Origin: Haloechinothrix sp033042135
Lineage (GTDB): Bacteria; Actinomycetota; Actinomycetes; Mycobacteriales; Pseudonocardiaceae
NCBI RefSeq assembly: GCF_033042135.1
Contig: NZ_WBXM01000015.1
Span: 1 to 64,000, forward strand
Reading direction: 5' to 3'
DNA: 64,000 nt
The number at the start of each line of letters is the position of its first letter. The first letter of the stretch is position 1. The notes beneath the pieces are model-generated. The model was not told the origin of the DNA. It did not search any database and saw nothing but the letters and a program-made list of their open reading frames with translations. Both the position numbers and the translations under genes were made by a program. Shown one piece after another: positions 26,565 through 35,439 of this stretch.

Positions 26565-27323
26565 ATGACCGATCTCACATTCGGTATCGATATCGGAGGC
26601 AGCGGCGTCAAAGGAGCACTCGTCGAGCTGGACAGGGGTGCCCTCGTCGGCGAGGAACTCCGGCTGCCGACTCCGCAGCCGTCCACCCCCGACGCCGTCG
26701 CGGACGTGGTCGCCGAGATCCTCGAGACCTTCGACTGGGACGGCACGGTCGGTATCACCGTGCCCGGCGTGGTGATCGACGGGATTGTGCGTACCGCGCC
26801 GAACATCGACAGCGCGTGGATCGGCACCGACGCGCGCGAACTGTTCGCCAAGCGGCTCGCCCTGGATTCCGCGGACGTCGTGGTGCTCAACGACGCCGAT
26901 GCCGCAGGGGTGGCCGAGGTCCGGTTCGGCGACGCACGTGGCCGAACCGGCTGCGTGCTGGTGCTCACCTTCGGCACCGGGATCGGCAGCGCGCTGTTCA
27001 TCGACGGGACGCTGGTGCCCAACACCGAGTTCGGGCACATCGAGGTCGACGGCGATATCGGTGAGCGCCGTGCCGCGGCCGCGGCGCGGGAACGCGAGGG
27101 GTTGGGCTACCAGGAGTGGACCGCGCGAGTGTCGCGTTACCTCGGCGTGCTGGAGCGAATGCTGTGGCCGGAGTTGATCATCCTTGGCGGGGGTGTGAGC
27201 AAGGACGCCGCGCAGTGGGTCCCGCTGCTGCGCACCCGCACGCCGCTGGCCGTGGCCTCGCTGCAGAACACCGCCGGGATCGTCGGCGCCGCGGCAGCCG
27301 CTTGCGACGCCAGGGCGAAGTGA
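26565..27323 (+). CDS. ppgK: Polyphosphate glucokinase
   Basis: It phosphorylates glucose to glucose 6-phosphate using polyphosphate or ATP. The 252-residue ROK-type kinase shows the phosphate-1 motif FGIDIGGSGVKGALV at its start, VGITVPGVVIDG, the phosphate-2 region VLTFGTGIGSALFIDGTLVPNTEFGHIEVDG, and WPELIILGGGVSKDA for the adenosine pocket. GHIEVDG holds the position of the family's catalytic and specificity residues. It is alone on the plus strand between suhB and sigA, as in M. tuberculosis (Rv2702). Confidence 0.95.
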   Translation: MTDLTFGIDIGGSGVKGALVELDRGALVGEELRLPTPQPSTPDAVADVVAEILETFDWDGTVGITVPGVVIDGIVRTAPNIDSAWIGTDARELFAKRLALDSADVVVLNDADAAGVAEVRFGDARGRTGCVLVLTFGTGIGSALFIDGTLVPNTEFGHIEVDGDIGERRAAAAAREREGLGYQEWTARVSRYLGVLERMLWPELIILGGGVSKDAAQWVPLLRTRTPLAVASLQNTAGIVGAAAAACDARAK

Positions 27324-27718
27324 CGGCGGGTGCGAACAGGCCGGTCACCACACGGCCCTCGGCCCTGACCGACGTCGTCCGGTAATCAGGACGGCGTAGG
27401 AGCGGGAAGGGTACAGTGGGAGGAAACGCGAGGCAGTAGGAGTCGAGTGGGAAGCGGTGGGAACGTATCCCGCGGTTCGGCCGTGCGGTGCCCGTAGCGG
27501 CTGTTCGGAGCAGGACGACCGTGAGGTAACATCCCGCCCGGTACGCGGCCGGTGGGCGACGATCGCTTCGCCGGACCACCGAACTTCGCCGTTACAATGG
27601 AACAGGCTGCGGTCGGTAACCACTACGGCTGCCGACCGGAGGAGCATCCCCGAACTTGACGCAGCTGGGATGCGGCGCATCCCGGTGTAAGTGATCACGA
27701 ACCTGCGAAAGGGCGTAC
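27324..27718 (+). other. Long leader/promoter region of sigA with hairpin
   Basis: These 395 bp hold no gene. TACAAT at 27593-27598 is a good -10 hexamer without a clear -35. A perfect 7-bp hairpin, GGGATGC-GGC-GCATCCC, lies at 27667-27683, about 35 bases before the sigA GTG and outside its ribosome site (GAAAGGG at 27707-27713). The start point and the role of the hairpin are unknown. Confidence 0.5.
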
Positions 27719-29062
27719 GTGGCAGCCGCAAAGACCGCAACGCGACGCGGGACCAAGACTTCGAGCGTTGACGAAACCGCCGAACCCGCGTCGGATGTCA
27801 CGGATGCAGAGTCCACCGACGGAGCCGAGTCCACGGGCAAGGGACGGAAGAAGTCTTCGGCGGGGACGAAGTCGGGCGCCGAGAAGACCACACGCGCCAA
27901 GGACGCCGACGAGCCCGTTCTCGAAGAGGACGTGGAGCTCGGCGAGCTCGAGGACGAGACGGACCTGACCGACCTGGACGGAGTCGAGGTCGATGTCGTC
28001 GACGCGACCGTCACCGAGGAGGACGAGGAGGCCGCCGAGGCCAAGGCGGAGGCTGCCAAGGCCAAGGGCGACCCGGACTTCATCTGGGACGAGGAAGAGT
28101 CCGAGGCGCTGCGGCAGGCACGGAAGGACGCCGAGCTCACCGCCTCGGCCGATTCGGTACGCGCCTACCTCAAGCAGATCGGCAAGGTTGCCCTGCTTAA
28201 CGCCGCCGAAGAGGTGGAGCTCGCCAAGCGCATCGAGGCAGGGCTCTACGCCGCCGAGCGCGTCCGTGCCGCCGAGGAGGACGGCGAGGAGCTGTCCACA
28301 CAGATGCGGCGCGACCTGAAATGGATCATCCGTGACGGTGAGCGTGCCAAGAGCCACCTGCTCGAGGCCAACCTCCGGCTCGTGGTGTCGCTGGCCAAGC
28401 GTTACACAGGGCGTGGCATGGCTTTCCTCGACCTGATCCAGGAAGGCAACCTCGGCCTGATCCGAGCCGTCGAGAAGTTCGACTACACCAAGGGCTACAA
28501 GTTCTCGACTTACGCGACCTGGTGGATCCGGCAGGCGATCACCAGGGCCATGGCGGACCAGGCGCGCACCATCCGGATACCGGTGCACATGGTCGAGGTC
28601 ATCAACAAGCTCGGCCGTATCCAGCGGGAACTCCTGCAGGACCTGGGTCGCGAGCCCACTCCGGAGGAGCTGGCCAAGGAGATGGACATCTCGCCGGAGA
28701 AGGTCCTGGAGATCCAGCAGTACGCGCGGGAACCGATCTCGCTGGACCAGACCATCGGCGACGAGGGCGATTCGCAGCTCGGCGACTTCATCGAAGACTC
28801 CGAGGCCGTGGTCGCCGTTGACGCGGTCTCGTTCACATTGCTGCAGGACCAGCTGCAGTCCGTACTGCAGACGCTGTCCGAGCGTGAGGCGGGCGTGGTG
28901 AGGCTGCGCTTCGGTCTCACCGACGGCCAGCCCCGCACGCTGGACGAGATCGGCCAGGTCTACGGCGTGACGCGGGAGCGTATCCGGCAGATCGAGTCCA
29001 AGACGATGTCGAAGCTACGGCACCCGTCGCGCTCGCAGGTACTCCGCGACTACCTGGACTGA
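27719..29062 (+). CDS. sigA: Primary RNA polymerase sigma factor (RpoD/HrdB/SigA)
   Basis: This is the housekeeping sigma factor, 447 residues. The N-terminal 135 residues are low-complexity, rich in Lys, Ala, Glu and Asp, as in other actinobacterial SigA proteins. The conserved core follows: region 1.2 (SVRAYLKQIGKVALLNAAEEVELAKRIE), region 2 (LRLVVSLAKRYTGRGMAFLDLIQEGNLGLIRAVEKFDYTKGYKFSTYATWWIRQAI), region 3 (IPVHMVEVINKL) and region 4 (ERIRQIESKTMSKLRHPSRSQVLRDYLD). The start is GTG 27719. A large inverted repeat lies just after the stop, before the convergent tmsB gene. Confidence 0.98.
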   Translation: MAAAKTATRRGTKTSSVDETAEPASDVTDAESTDGAESTGKGRKKSSAGTKSGAEKTTRAKDADEPVLEEDVELGELEDETDLTDLDGVEVDVVDATVTEEDEEAAEAKAEAAKAKGDPDFIWDEEESEALRQARKDAELTASADSVRAYLKQIGKVALLNAAEEVELAKRIEAGLYAAERVRAAEEDGEELSTQMRRDLKWIIRDGERAKSHLLEANLRLVVSLAKRYTGRGMAFLDLIQEGNLGLIRAVEKFDYTKGYKFSTYATWWIRQAITRAMADQARTIRIPVHMVEVINKLGRIQRELLQDLGREPTPEELAKEMDISPEKVLEIQQYAREPISLDQTIGDEGDSQLGDFIEDSEAVVAVDAVSFTLLQDQLQSVLQTLSEREAGVVRLRFGLTDGQPRTLDEIGQVYGVTRERIRQIESKTMSKLRHPSRSQVLRDYLD

Positions 29063-29073
29063 AACCCCCACGC

Positions 29074-29136
29074 CTGGGAGGCCGAACGTGACGTTCGGTG
29101 CCGTAGAGGGAACGAACGTCACGTTCGGCCTCCCAG
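29074..29136. terminator. Perfect 24-bp inverted repeat between sigA and tmsB
   Basis: Arm 29074-29097 is the exact reverse complement of arm 29113-29136, around a 15-base loop. Each arm also contains its own palindrome, CGAACGT-N-ACGTTCG. The element fills the gap between convergent genes, beginning 11 bases after the sigA stop and ending 6 bases before the end of tmsB. It has no T-run on either strand. A bidirectional terminator is the simplest reading; a mobile REP-like palindromic element is the alternative. Confidence 0.75.
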
Positions 29137-29142
29137 TCGAGG

Positions 29143-30372
29143 TCACCAATCCGGCCGCAGCGGCATATGCGAGCGGGCATCGTCCAGCCGAACCCCGAGC
29201 ACCTGGTGCAGCTCGATGTTGTTCCGCTCGAACCCCAATCGCGAGGCGTTGAGGTACAACCGCCACGTGCGGGCGCGCTCCACACCGACCTCGCGTACCG
29301 CTTCGTCCCAGTGCCGGTCGAGGTTGGCCGCCCAGGCCGCCGTGGTACGCACGTAGTGCTCCCGCAGGTTCTCCTCGTGTCGTAGCTCGAAGCCGCGGTC
29401 GTGCATCGTCGAGATGATGTGACCAGGGCCGAGCAGCTCGCCGTCCGGGAAGATGTACCGGTTGAAGAAACCGCGCACGCGGGGCGAGCGCGAGTTGTCC
29501 GCCCGCGTGATGCAGTGGTTGAGCAGTCGTCCCCCGGGCCGGAGCTTGCGGTAGAGGGTGTCGAAGTACCGTGGCAGCTGTGCCTTGCCGACGTGCTCGG
29601 TAAGCCCAATCGAGCTGATCGCGTCGAAGTCCGACTCGGTCACCGAGCGGTAGTCGAGGTACCGCACCTCGGCGAGGTCCCCGAGACCGGCCGCGGCGAT
29701 CGCTTTCTGCGCCCACTCCGCCTGCTTGCGGGACAGCGTCACCCCGAGCGCCCGCGCACCGTACTCGCGCGCGGCGTGCATCACCATGCCGCCCCAACCG
29801 CACCCCACGTCCAGCAGCCGCATACCGCTGTGCAGGCCGAGCTTGCGCGCCACGAGATCGTGCTTGGCGTACTGCGCCTCCTCGAGGCTCGCCCCCTCGT
29901 GGGGGTACACCGCGCAGGTGTAGGTCATCGACGGGCCGAGGATCCACTCGTAGAACCGGTTCGACACGTCGTAGTGATGCGCGATCGCCTCACGATCCCG
30001 CCGCAGCGAGTGCTTCCAGCCCCGCATCCTGGCCTCCAGCGCGGGACGCCGCACCGGCCACCGGATCCTGGTAGCTGCCAGCCGCGCGGCCACCTGCACC
30101 CGCAGCGCAGGCGACAGCTCCCCGAAGGCCACCTTCTGCATCCGGGTGAGCGCGGCATGGAGGTCGCCTACCACGTCGAGGCAACCCGTGATGTAGGCAC
30201 GACTCATACCGAGCTCGCCGGGCGCGGAAGCTAGATAGGACACCGCGAGCGGCGACCGTATCTCCACGGTGACCGAGGCCGACCGCGGTCCCGCCCTGCT
30301 GCCGTCGTAGGCGCGAAACTCGATGTCCGCCTGCTCACCCACCATGCGCATGAACACATCGGCCAGCCGCAT
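29143..30372 (-). CDS. tmsB: SAM-dependent fatty acid methyltransferase (TmsB-type, CFA synthase family)
   Basis: The protein has 409 residues. The cyclopropane-synthase fold begins at about residue 120 (HYDVSNRFYEWILGPSMTYTCAVYP), with the SAM motif LLDVGCGWGGMVMHAAREYGARALGVTLS and the active-site region EHVGKAQLPRYFDTLYRKLRPGGRLLNHCI. Co-occurrence with a DHCR24-like FAD oxidoreductase is the hallmark of actinobacterial tmsA-tmsB, which convert oleoyl phospholipid to 10-methylene- and then 10-methylstearate. TmsB adds the methylene group at C10. The ATG 30370-30372 has GGAGGG 8 bases upstream, and that ribosome site overlaps the tmsA stop codon. A plain cyclopropane synthase is the alternative. 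Confidence 0.87.
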   Translation of the reverse strand: MRLADVFMRMVGEQADIEFRAYDGSRAGPRSASVTVEIRSPLAVSYLASAPGELGMSRAYITGCLDVVGDLHAALTRMQKVAFGELSPALRVQVAARLAATRIRWPVRRPALEARMRGWKHSLRRDREAIAHHYDVSNRFYEWILGPSMTYTCAVYPHEGASLEEAQYAKHDLVARKLGLHSGMRLLDVGCGWGGMVMHAAREYGARALGVTLSRKQAEWAQKAIAAAGLGDLAEVRYLDYRSVTESDFDAISSIGLTEHVGKAQLPRYFDTLYRKLRPGGRLLNHCITRADNSRSPRVRGFFNRYIFPDGELLGPGHIISTMHDRGFELRHEENLREHYVRTTAAWAANLDRHWDEAVREVGVERARTWRLYLNASRLGFERNNIELHQVLGVRLDDARSHMPLRPDW

Positions 30373-30385
30373 CGCCAGCTCCCTC

Positions 30386-31795
30386 CTAGCGCCCGTACAC
30401 GCACTTCTCATAAAGGTCAGGCAACCTGCCATCGGGGTCATACGTGCGCTTCAGCCGTGCGTACTGCTCCCCGTTGTACAGGCGCCAGAACTCCTCCTCG
30501 TCGAAAAAGGACGTCGAGTACAGCGACTTGTGCCCGCCGAGCTGCACAACGGCGCGCTCGATCGCCCGGTTGGCCGCGCCGTGCCGGTGACCGTCCCGTT
30601 GCGGCACCGAGGACCAGAACCCGACGTTGACGTAGAGCGTCTCCGGGTCCATCGGGTAGAGCGGCCAACGCACCGGCTTGCGCAGCCGCAACGGGCAGAT
30701 CCACACGGGACTGATACCGATCTCGCGGTGGAAGAACTCCAGGAACTCCTCCAGCTTGTCGAGTGGTACCTCCACATCCTGGATCACCAGTTCCCGCTGG
30801 GCGGCACCGCGCAGTGCCCGCATGCGGTCGGACAGGCGGTACCGGCGGTCAAACGCGACGATCGACCGGTAGACGTCCGACCGGAGGTAGCGTCGGGGCC
30901 ACAGCGCCCGCACCAGCGGGTTCTGCGCACCGAGCGCCTTCGAGCACCAGAACCAGTCGGTATCCCAGCGCCACAGGTAGTCCCTCACGGTCAGCGTGTC
31001 CGTAGCGCGTTCTCGCAGCGACCGGTAGTACACCCGCATGCCGGTGTAATCGCTGCGGCCTGCCGCGGTGTCGGTGAACGAACCGAGCGTGAGGTACTGC
31101 TCGCCTCGGGAGAACACCGTCCCGTCCACGAAGTGCACCGGTAGCCCGTCGTAGCGCTGCTCCGCACAGACCTCTGCCAGCGTTCGAGCACAGGATGCGG
31201 CATCGACGGGCCGGATGTGGCGCAGCGCCACGGCCGGGCGTACCGGTTCCAGCTCGATCCTCACCCGCAGCGCGTAACCCAGCGTGCCGTACGAGTTGGC
31301 GAAGCCGTAGAACAGCTCGCTGTGCTCGTTGTCAGGGCTCGCGGTCACCACGCGGCCGTCTCCGGTGAGCACGTCCATCTCCAGCACCGACTCGTGGGGC
31401 AGCCCGTTGCGGAACGAGGTGGACTCGATGCCCAGTCCTGCGATCGCCCCACCGACCGTGATCGTTTTCAGCTGCGGGACGACCAGCGGCATCAAACCCG
31501 ACGTCAGCGTCGCGTCGACCAGGTCTTCGTAGGTCGTCATTCCCCCGACCTCGGCGGTGCGCGTGACGGGATCGATGCCGAGTACCCCGGAGAAGCCACT
31601 CACGTCGAGCGCGTAGCCGGTATGCGGGGGCCGGAACCGGAACAGGTTCGACGTGGGTTTGGCCAGCCGTACCGACGCCGTTGCAGGCGCTGTCGCGTAT
31701 TGCCTGCGCAGCGCATCCACCGACGCCGCGTACCGCCCTGCAGCGACAGCGTCCGGGGTGTACCGCTCGATCGTCTCGCCGCTCGAGGTGCCCAT
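30386..31795 (-). CDS. tmsA: FAD-binding oxidoreductase (TmsA-type methylene reductase)
   Basis: The protein has 469 residues. An N-terminal PCMH-type FAD domain (about 45-200) is seen in YALDVSGFSGVLGIDPVTRTAEVGGMTTYEDLVDATL, VVPQLKTITVGGAIAGLGIESTSF and NSYGTLGYALRVRIEL. The C-terminal part (WFWCSKALGAQNPLVRALWPRRYLRSDVY ... YEKCVYGR) resembles the DHCR24/Rv0449c group. In the tms pathway this protein reduces 10-methylenestearate to 10-methylstearate, probably with NADPH. It sits directly upstream of tmsB with 13 bp between them. The ATG 31793-31795 is used; a GTG two codons earlier is equally possible. Other sugar or sterol oxidases of this fold are less likely given the neighbour. Confidence 0.85.
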   Translation of the reverse strand: MGTSSGETIERYTPDAVAAGRYAASVDALRRQYATAPATASVRLAKPTSNLFRFRPPHTGYALDVSGFSGVLGIDPVTRTAEVGGMTTYEDLVDATLTSGLMPLVVPQLKTITVGGAIAGLGIESTSFRNGLPHESVLEMDVLTGDGRVVTASPDNEHSELFYGFANSYGTLGYALRVRIELEPVRPAVALRHIRPVDAASCARTLAEVCAEQRYDGLPVHFVDGTVFSRGEQYLTLGSFTDTAAGRSDYTGMRVYYRSLRERATDTLTVRDYLWRWDTDWFWCSKALGAQNPLVRALWPRRYLRSDVYRSIVAFDRRYRLSDRMRALRGAAQRELVIQDVEVPLDKLEEFLEFFHREIGISPVWICPLRLRKPVRWPLYPMDPETLYVNVGFWSSVPQRDGHRHGAANRAIERAVVQLGGHKSLYSTSFFDEEEFWRLYNGEQYARLKRTYDPDGRLPDLYEKCVYGR

Positions 31796-31834
31796 AATCA
31801 CCGATGGTAGGCCGACAACCGGCTCGCTGTCCGG

Positions 31835-32737
31835 TTACGGCGGCTCTTCGGGTGACTGCCCACCCTTACGGGAGCCTTCGCTGGAACGTAGGGCGACCCC
31901 GGCGACCACGGCGAGGATGCCGATCCCCTCCCCCGCGGTGGGCACCTGCCCCAGCACCAGCAGGCCGACGGCGGTGGCGGTGGCGGGCAGCAGCGCGAGC
32001 AACACCGCGAAGCGGGCGCGGCCGACCCTGCGCAGCACGATCTGATCGAGGGTGTACGGGATCACCGTGGACAGCACCCCCACCCCGATGCCGAGCAGCA
32101 TCAGCTCCCCCGAGCCCCACACCGGCCCGGTGCCCAGGGCGAGCGGGCTCAGCACCACGGTGGCCACCGCGAAGCCTACGGCGAGGCTGTCGAACCCTGA
32201 CACGCCCGTGTCGGCCAGCGCGACGCGCTTGCCAAGCACGATGTAGCCGGCCCACGCCGCCGCGGCGAGCAACGCGAACAGCACGCCGAGCGGGCTGCCA
32301 GCCAGCTGCACGTCGGCAATGAGCGCCACGCCAACCGCGACGAGCACCAGTGCCGCCACATCGCGCCTGCCCCGCGAACCGATCGCGGCCACCGCCACCG
32401 GTCCGACGAACTCCAGCGCGACGGCGGTGCCGAGCGGCAGCCGCGCGATCGCCTCGTAGAACAGCACGTTCATACCCGCCGTCACGACGCCGAACGTGCC
32501 GGCGAGCAGCAGCGGGCGCCCTCGCCACGCCGCACGCGGCGGCCGCCGCCAGGCCAGCAGCACCAGTGCCGCTCCGAGGCACCGCAACCAGGCGACTCCG
32601 GACGGTGACACCTCGTCGAACAACCAGACGGCAAACGCCGCCCCGAGGTACATCGAAATTCCGCTGAGAACGAACAGTGCCGGCGCGGGCACGCTCGCCA
32701 ACCGTGCCCCGCCCCCTAGCCGTGTCACGGCACCCAT
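31835..32737 (-). CDS. EamA/DMT-family transporter
   Basis: The protein has 300 residues and about ten hydrophobic helices in two EamA repeats (about 15-140 and 150-285), with FVLSGISMYLGAAFAVWLFDEVSPSGVAWLRCLGAALVLL and STVIPYTLDQIVLRRVGRARFAVLLALLPATATAVGLLVLGQ. This is the RhtA-like branch, which exports amino acids or other small metabolites. It lies 39 bp upstream of tmsA on the same strand and may be cotranscribed with the tms genes, but a link to lipid methylation is unproven. The C-terminus is hydrophilic (SEGSRKGGQSPEEPP). Confidence 0.9.
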   Translation of the reverse strand: MGAVTRLGGGARLASVPAPALFVLSGISMYLGAAFAVWLFDEVSPSGVAWLRCLGAALVLLAWRRPPRAAWRGRPLLLAGTFGVVTAGMNVLFYEAIARLPLGTAVALEFVGPVAVAAIGSRGRRDVAALVLVAVGVALIADVQLAGSPLGVLFALLAAAAWAGYIVLGKRVALADTGVSGFDSLAVGFAVATVVLSPLALGTGPVWGSGELMLLGIGVGVLSTVIPYTLDQIVLRRVGRARFAVLLALLPATATAVGLLVLGQVPTAGEGIGILAVVAGVALRSSEGSRKGGQSPEEPP

Positions 32738-33015
32738 CCTGCACCACCGGTACTTGTGACGGCATCAGTACCCGACGACCTGCGAGAACGCCCGGACTTC
32801 CCACGAAGTGGGAGGAACCGACCCGCCGGTGTGTCACCGGGCGTGATACAACTCGCAGCTATACGGGAACACTTGCGTCGCACGCAGCGTCTGCAACAGT
32901 AGAGGTAGCGGCACAGCGTGATCGTCGGCTCGCGGGGAGGTTCCCCGACACCGGCGGCCACAGCCGCACGATCGAAGGCATCGATACCGATGATGCCGGG
33001 ACGGAGGGAGACTCC

Positions 33016-33213
33016 ATGACAACCACGCTCACCCGCCCCGAACTCACCGCCGCCGACCGCTGCGACCGGTGCAGCGCCGCAGCCAAGGTGCGTGCCATCC
33101 TGCCGACCGGGGGCGAGCTGCTGTTCTGCGGTCACCACGCCCGGGAGCACAAGGCCAAGCTGGCCGAGCTCGATGCCGAGATCCAGCAAGACGACGACTC
33201 GCTGTTGACCTGA
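33016..33213 (+). CDS. Small zinc-ribbon-type protein (DUF7455-like)
   Basis: The protein has 65 residues. The ATG 33016 has GGAGGGA 6 bases upstream. CDRCSAAAKVRAIL followed by LLFCGHHAREHKAKL gives a CxxC...CxxH pattern expected to bind one zinc ion, followed by a short helix. Proteins of this type occur close to sigB in many actinobacteria, and no function is known. It could be a transcription-related accessory, but nothing in the sequence proves this. Confidence 0.85.
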   Translation: MTTTLTRPELTAADRCDRCSAAAKVRAILPTGGELLFCGHHAREHKAKLAELDAEIQQDDDSLLT

Positions 33214-33321
33214 CGTCGCCGGACCGGTGGGACCCGGGATGCCACGAGATAGTGCCGTAGCCCGGGCCCACCGGCCACTCCACACGTTCCATCGATCCCC
33301 TCCCACACCCGCGACCCACGG

Positions 33322-35142
33322 TTACCACGAACGCAACGTCGCGATGCGTTCCTCCAGCTGCTCCACCGTGGCCATCGCGGTCGGCGGGCCGCCACACGCC
33401 TGGCGGAGCTCGTTGTGGATCACGCCGTGCGGTTTGCTCGTGCGGTGGTGGTACATACCGACCAGCGCGTTCAATTCCTTCCGCAGGGCGTTTCGCCGCT
33501 CAGCCACCCCGGCCTCGGCCGCCGGGCGCTGCCCTTCCCGGCCCGGATGCGCGCCGTCGCCCTCCGACTGCCACGCTTGTTCCCGCCGGGACAGCTGCTC
33601 CTCCTGCCGTTTGCGCAGCAGCGCGCGGACCTGCTCGGCATCGAGCAAGCCAGGAAGTCCCAGGTAATCCTGCTCCTCCTCGCTGTATGCCAGCGCCGCG
33701 GTACCGAACGAGTCCCCGTCGTAGATCACCTGGTCCAGCTCCGCCGAGGCATGCAGCGAGGTGAACGGCTTCTCCTCGTCGCCAGCCTCGTCCTTGGTCC
33801 GGTTGGCGTCGGCGAGCAGCTCATCGTCCCACCCCTCGCTGTCCCGGTGCGGCTTGCCGAGCACGTGGTCGCGCTGCGCCTCCAAGTCACTGGCCAGCTC
33901 GAGCAGCACGGGCACGCTCGGCAGGAACACGCTCGCCGTCTCACCCTCCTTGCGCGCCCGGACGAACCGCCCGATCACCTGGGCGAAGAACAGCGGGGTC
34001 GACGCGCTCGTCGCGTAGACACCCACCGCCAGCCGCGGCACGTCCACCCCCTCCGAGACCATCCGCACCGCCACCATCCACCGCTCGCGCGATTCGGCGA
34101 AGTCGGCGATCCGTTCGCTCGAGCCTGGATCGTCGGAGAGCACCACGGCGGGGTGCTCTCCGCAGATCCCGTGCAGGATCCGCGCGTAGGCCCGGGCAGT
34201 CGCCTGGTCCGATGCCACCACGAGACCACCGGCATCCGGGATCCCGCCCTCCCGAAGCTGCTGCAAGCGCACGTCGGCTGCCCTGAGCACCGAGGGGATC
34301 CACTCCCCACTCGGATCGAGCGCGGTACGCCACGCGCGGGCGGTCTGCTCGGCGGTCAGCGGCTCACCGAGGCGGGCGGTGAACTCCTCCCCCGCGCTGG
34401 TGCGCCACGACGCGTCGCCGGAGTACGCCAGGAACACCACCGGCCGCACCACACCGTCGGCCAGCGCGTCCGAGTAGCCGTACGAGTAGTCGGCTGCGCT
34501 GCGCAACCGACCGTCGGCGTCGGCGGAGTAGGTCACGAACGGGATCGGCGAGTCGTCACTGCGAAACGGTGTCCCGGTCAGCGCGAGCCGCCGCACCGCA
34601 GGCGTGAACGCCTCGTACACCGCATCGCCCCAGGAGCGGGCGTCACCAGCGTGGTGGATCTCGTCGAGGATCACCAGCGTCTTGCGTCGCTCCGTGCGCA
34701 CGCGGTGCAGCGTGGGATGGGCGGCCACCTGCGCGTAGGTCATCGCCACACCCCAGAAGTCGGCCGACGTTCGCCCGGCGGCGTTGCTGAACCGCGAGTC
34801 GATCGGGATCCCCGCTGCGGCCGCGGCCGCAGCCCACTGGTGCTTCAGGTGCTCTGTCGGGGTAATGATGGTGACCTGCTCGACGGTGCGGTCGCTCAGC
34901 AACTCGGCAGCAACCCGCAACGCGAACACGGTCTTACCCGAACCGGGTGTGGCCACCGCGAGGAAGTCACGTGGCTTGCTCCGCAAGTACTGTGTCAACG
35001 CCCGTCGCTGCCACGTACGCAGCGGCTTGGCGGTGGCGTCCTGCTCCGGACTCGGCGCTGCCTTGTCGTCTGCCAGGCGGGTGTCCGACACGGTGAGAGC
35101 CAGCTCCTCTCCGTCGGTGCCTCGTTCACAGCCGGGTAGCAC
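33322..35142 (-). CDS. DEAD/DEAH-box (SF2) helicase
   Basis: The protein has 606 residues. Motif I is VATPGSGKT (about 64-72), motif II is ILDEIHHAGD, motif III is LALTGTPF, and motif VI is FFAQVIGRFVRARKEG. The second RecA-like domain contains VVLSDDPGSSERIADF and VRMVSEGVDVPRLAVGVYAT. A long charged C-terminal region (about 470-606) has a coiled-coil look (VRALLRKRQEEQLSRREQAW, ERRNALRKELNALVG). It resembles the restriction-type SF2 helicases common in actinobacteria (ResIII/XPB-like). No methylase or nuclease gene is adjacent, so a restriction role is not supported. The GTG start at 35142 is uncertain; a GTG (VSDTRLADD) 17 codons in is possible. Confidence 0.9.
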   Translation of the reverse strand: MLPGCERGTDGEELALTVSDTRLADDKAAPSPEQDATAKPLRTWQRRALTQYLRSKPRDFLAVATPGSGKTVFALRVAAELLSDRTVEQVTIITPTEHLKHQWAAAAAAAGIPIDSRFSNAAGRTSADFWGVAMTYAQVAAHPTLHRVRTERRKTLVILDEIHHAGDARSWGDAVYEAFTPAVRRLALTGTPFRSDDSPIPFVTYSADADGRLRSAADYSYGYSDALADGVVRPVVFLAYSGDASWRTSAGEEFTARLGEPLTAEQTARAWRTALDPSGEWIPSVLRAADVRLQQLREGGIPDAGGLVVASDQATARAYARILHGICGEHPAVVLSDDPGSSERIADFAESRERWMVAVRMVSEGVDVPRLAVGVYATSASTPLFFAQVIGRFVRARKEGETASVFLPSVPVLLELASDLEAQRDHVLGKPHRDSEGWDDELLADANRTKDEAGDEEKPFTSLHASAELDQVIYDGDSFGTAALAYSEEEQDYLGLPGLLDAEQVRALLRKRQEEQLSRREQAWQSEGDGAHPGREGQRPAAEAGVAERRNALRKELNALVGMYHHRTSKPHGVIHNELRQACGGPPTAMATVEQLEERIATLRSW

Positions 35143-35439
35143 ACGAACACCCCCACCGACCCGGTACCGGTGACACGGGCACCGGCGGCACCGCCTGCCA
35201 CGTGCGGGTACAGCCGGTGATCACCGCGGTGAGGGTTTCCCGGCCACCCTACCGGCAGGTACCGCACGCTCGGCGGCCGACGCGCGTACCCGTGATGTTG
35301 TCCCGCGCACACCATCGCGGGGTAACCACAGGCACACTGAGGGCGAACGTTGACGCAGTCGGGTGGGAGCCGACGTGGGAACCGATACGGAGCGGCCGCA
35401 GGCGAACCGGTCCGGTATACAGCATGCTTGAACACCACG

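Noticed and set aside
33322..35142. Defence or restriction system built around the SF2 helicase.
   Set aside because: The flanking genes (small zinc ribbon, BrkB-family, DUF3039) are ordinary conserved genes, with no methylase, nuclease or other defence partner.
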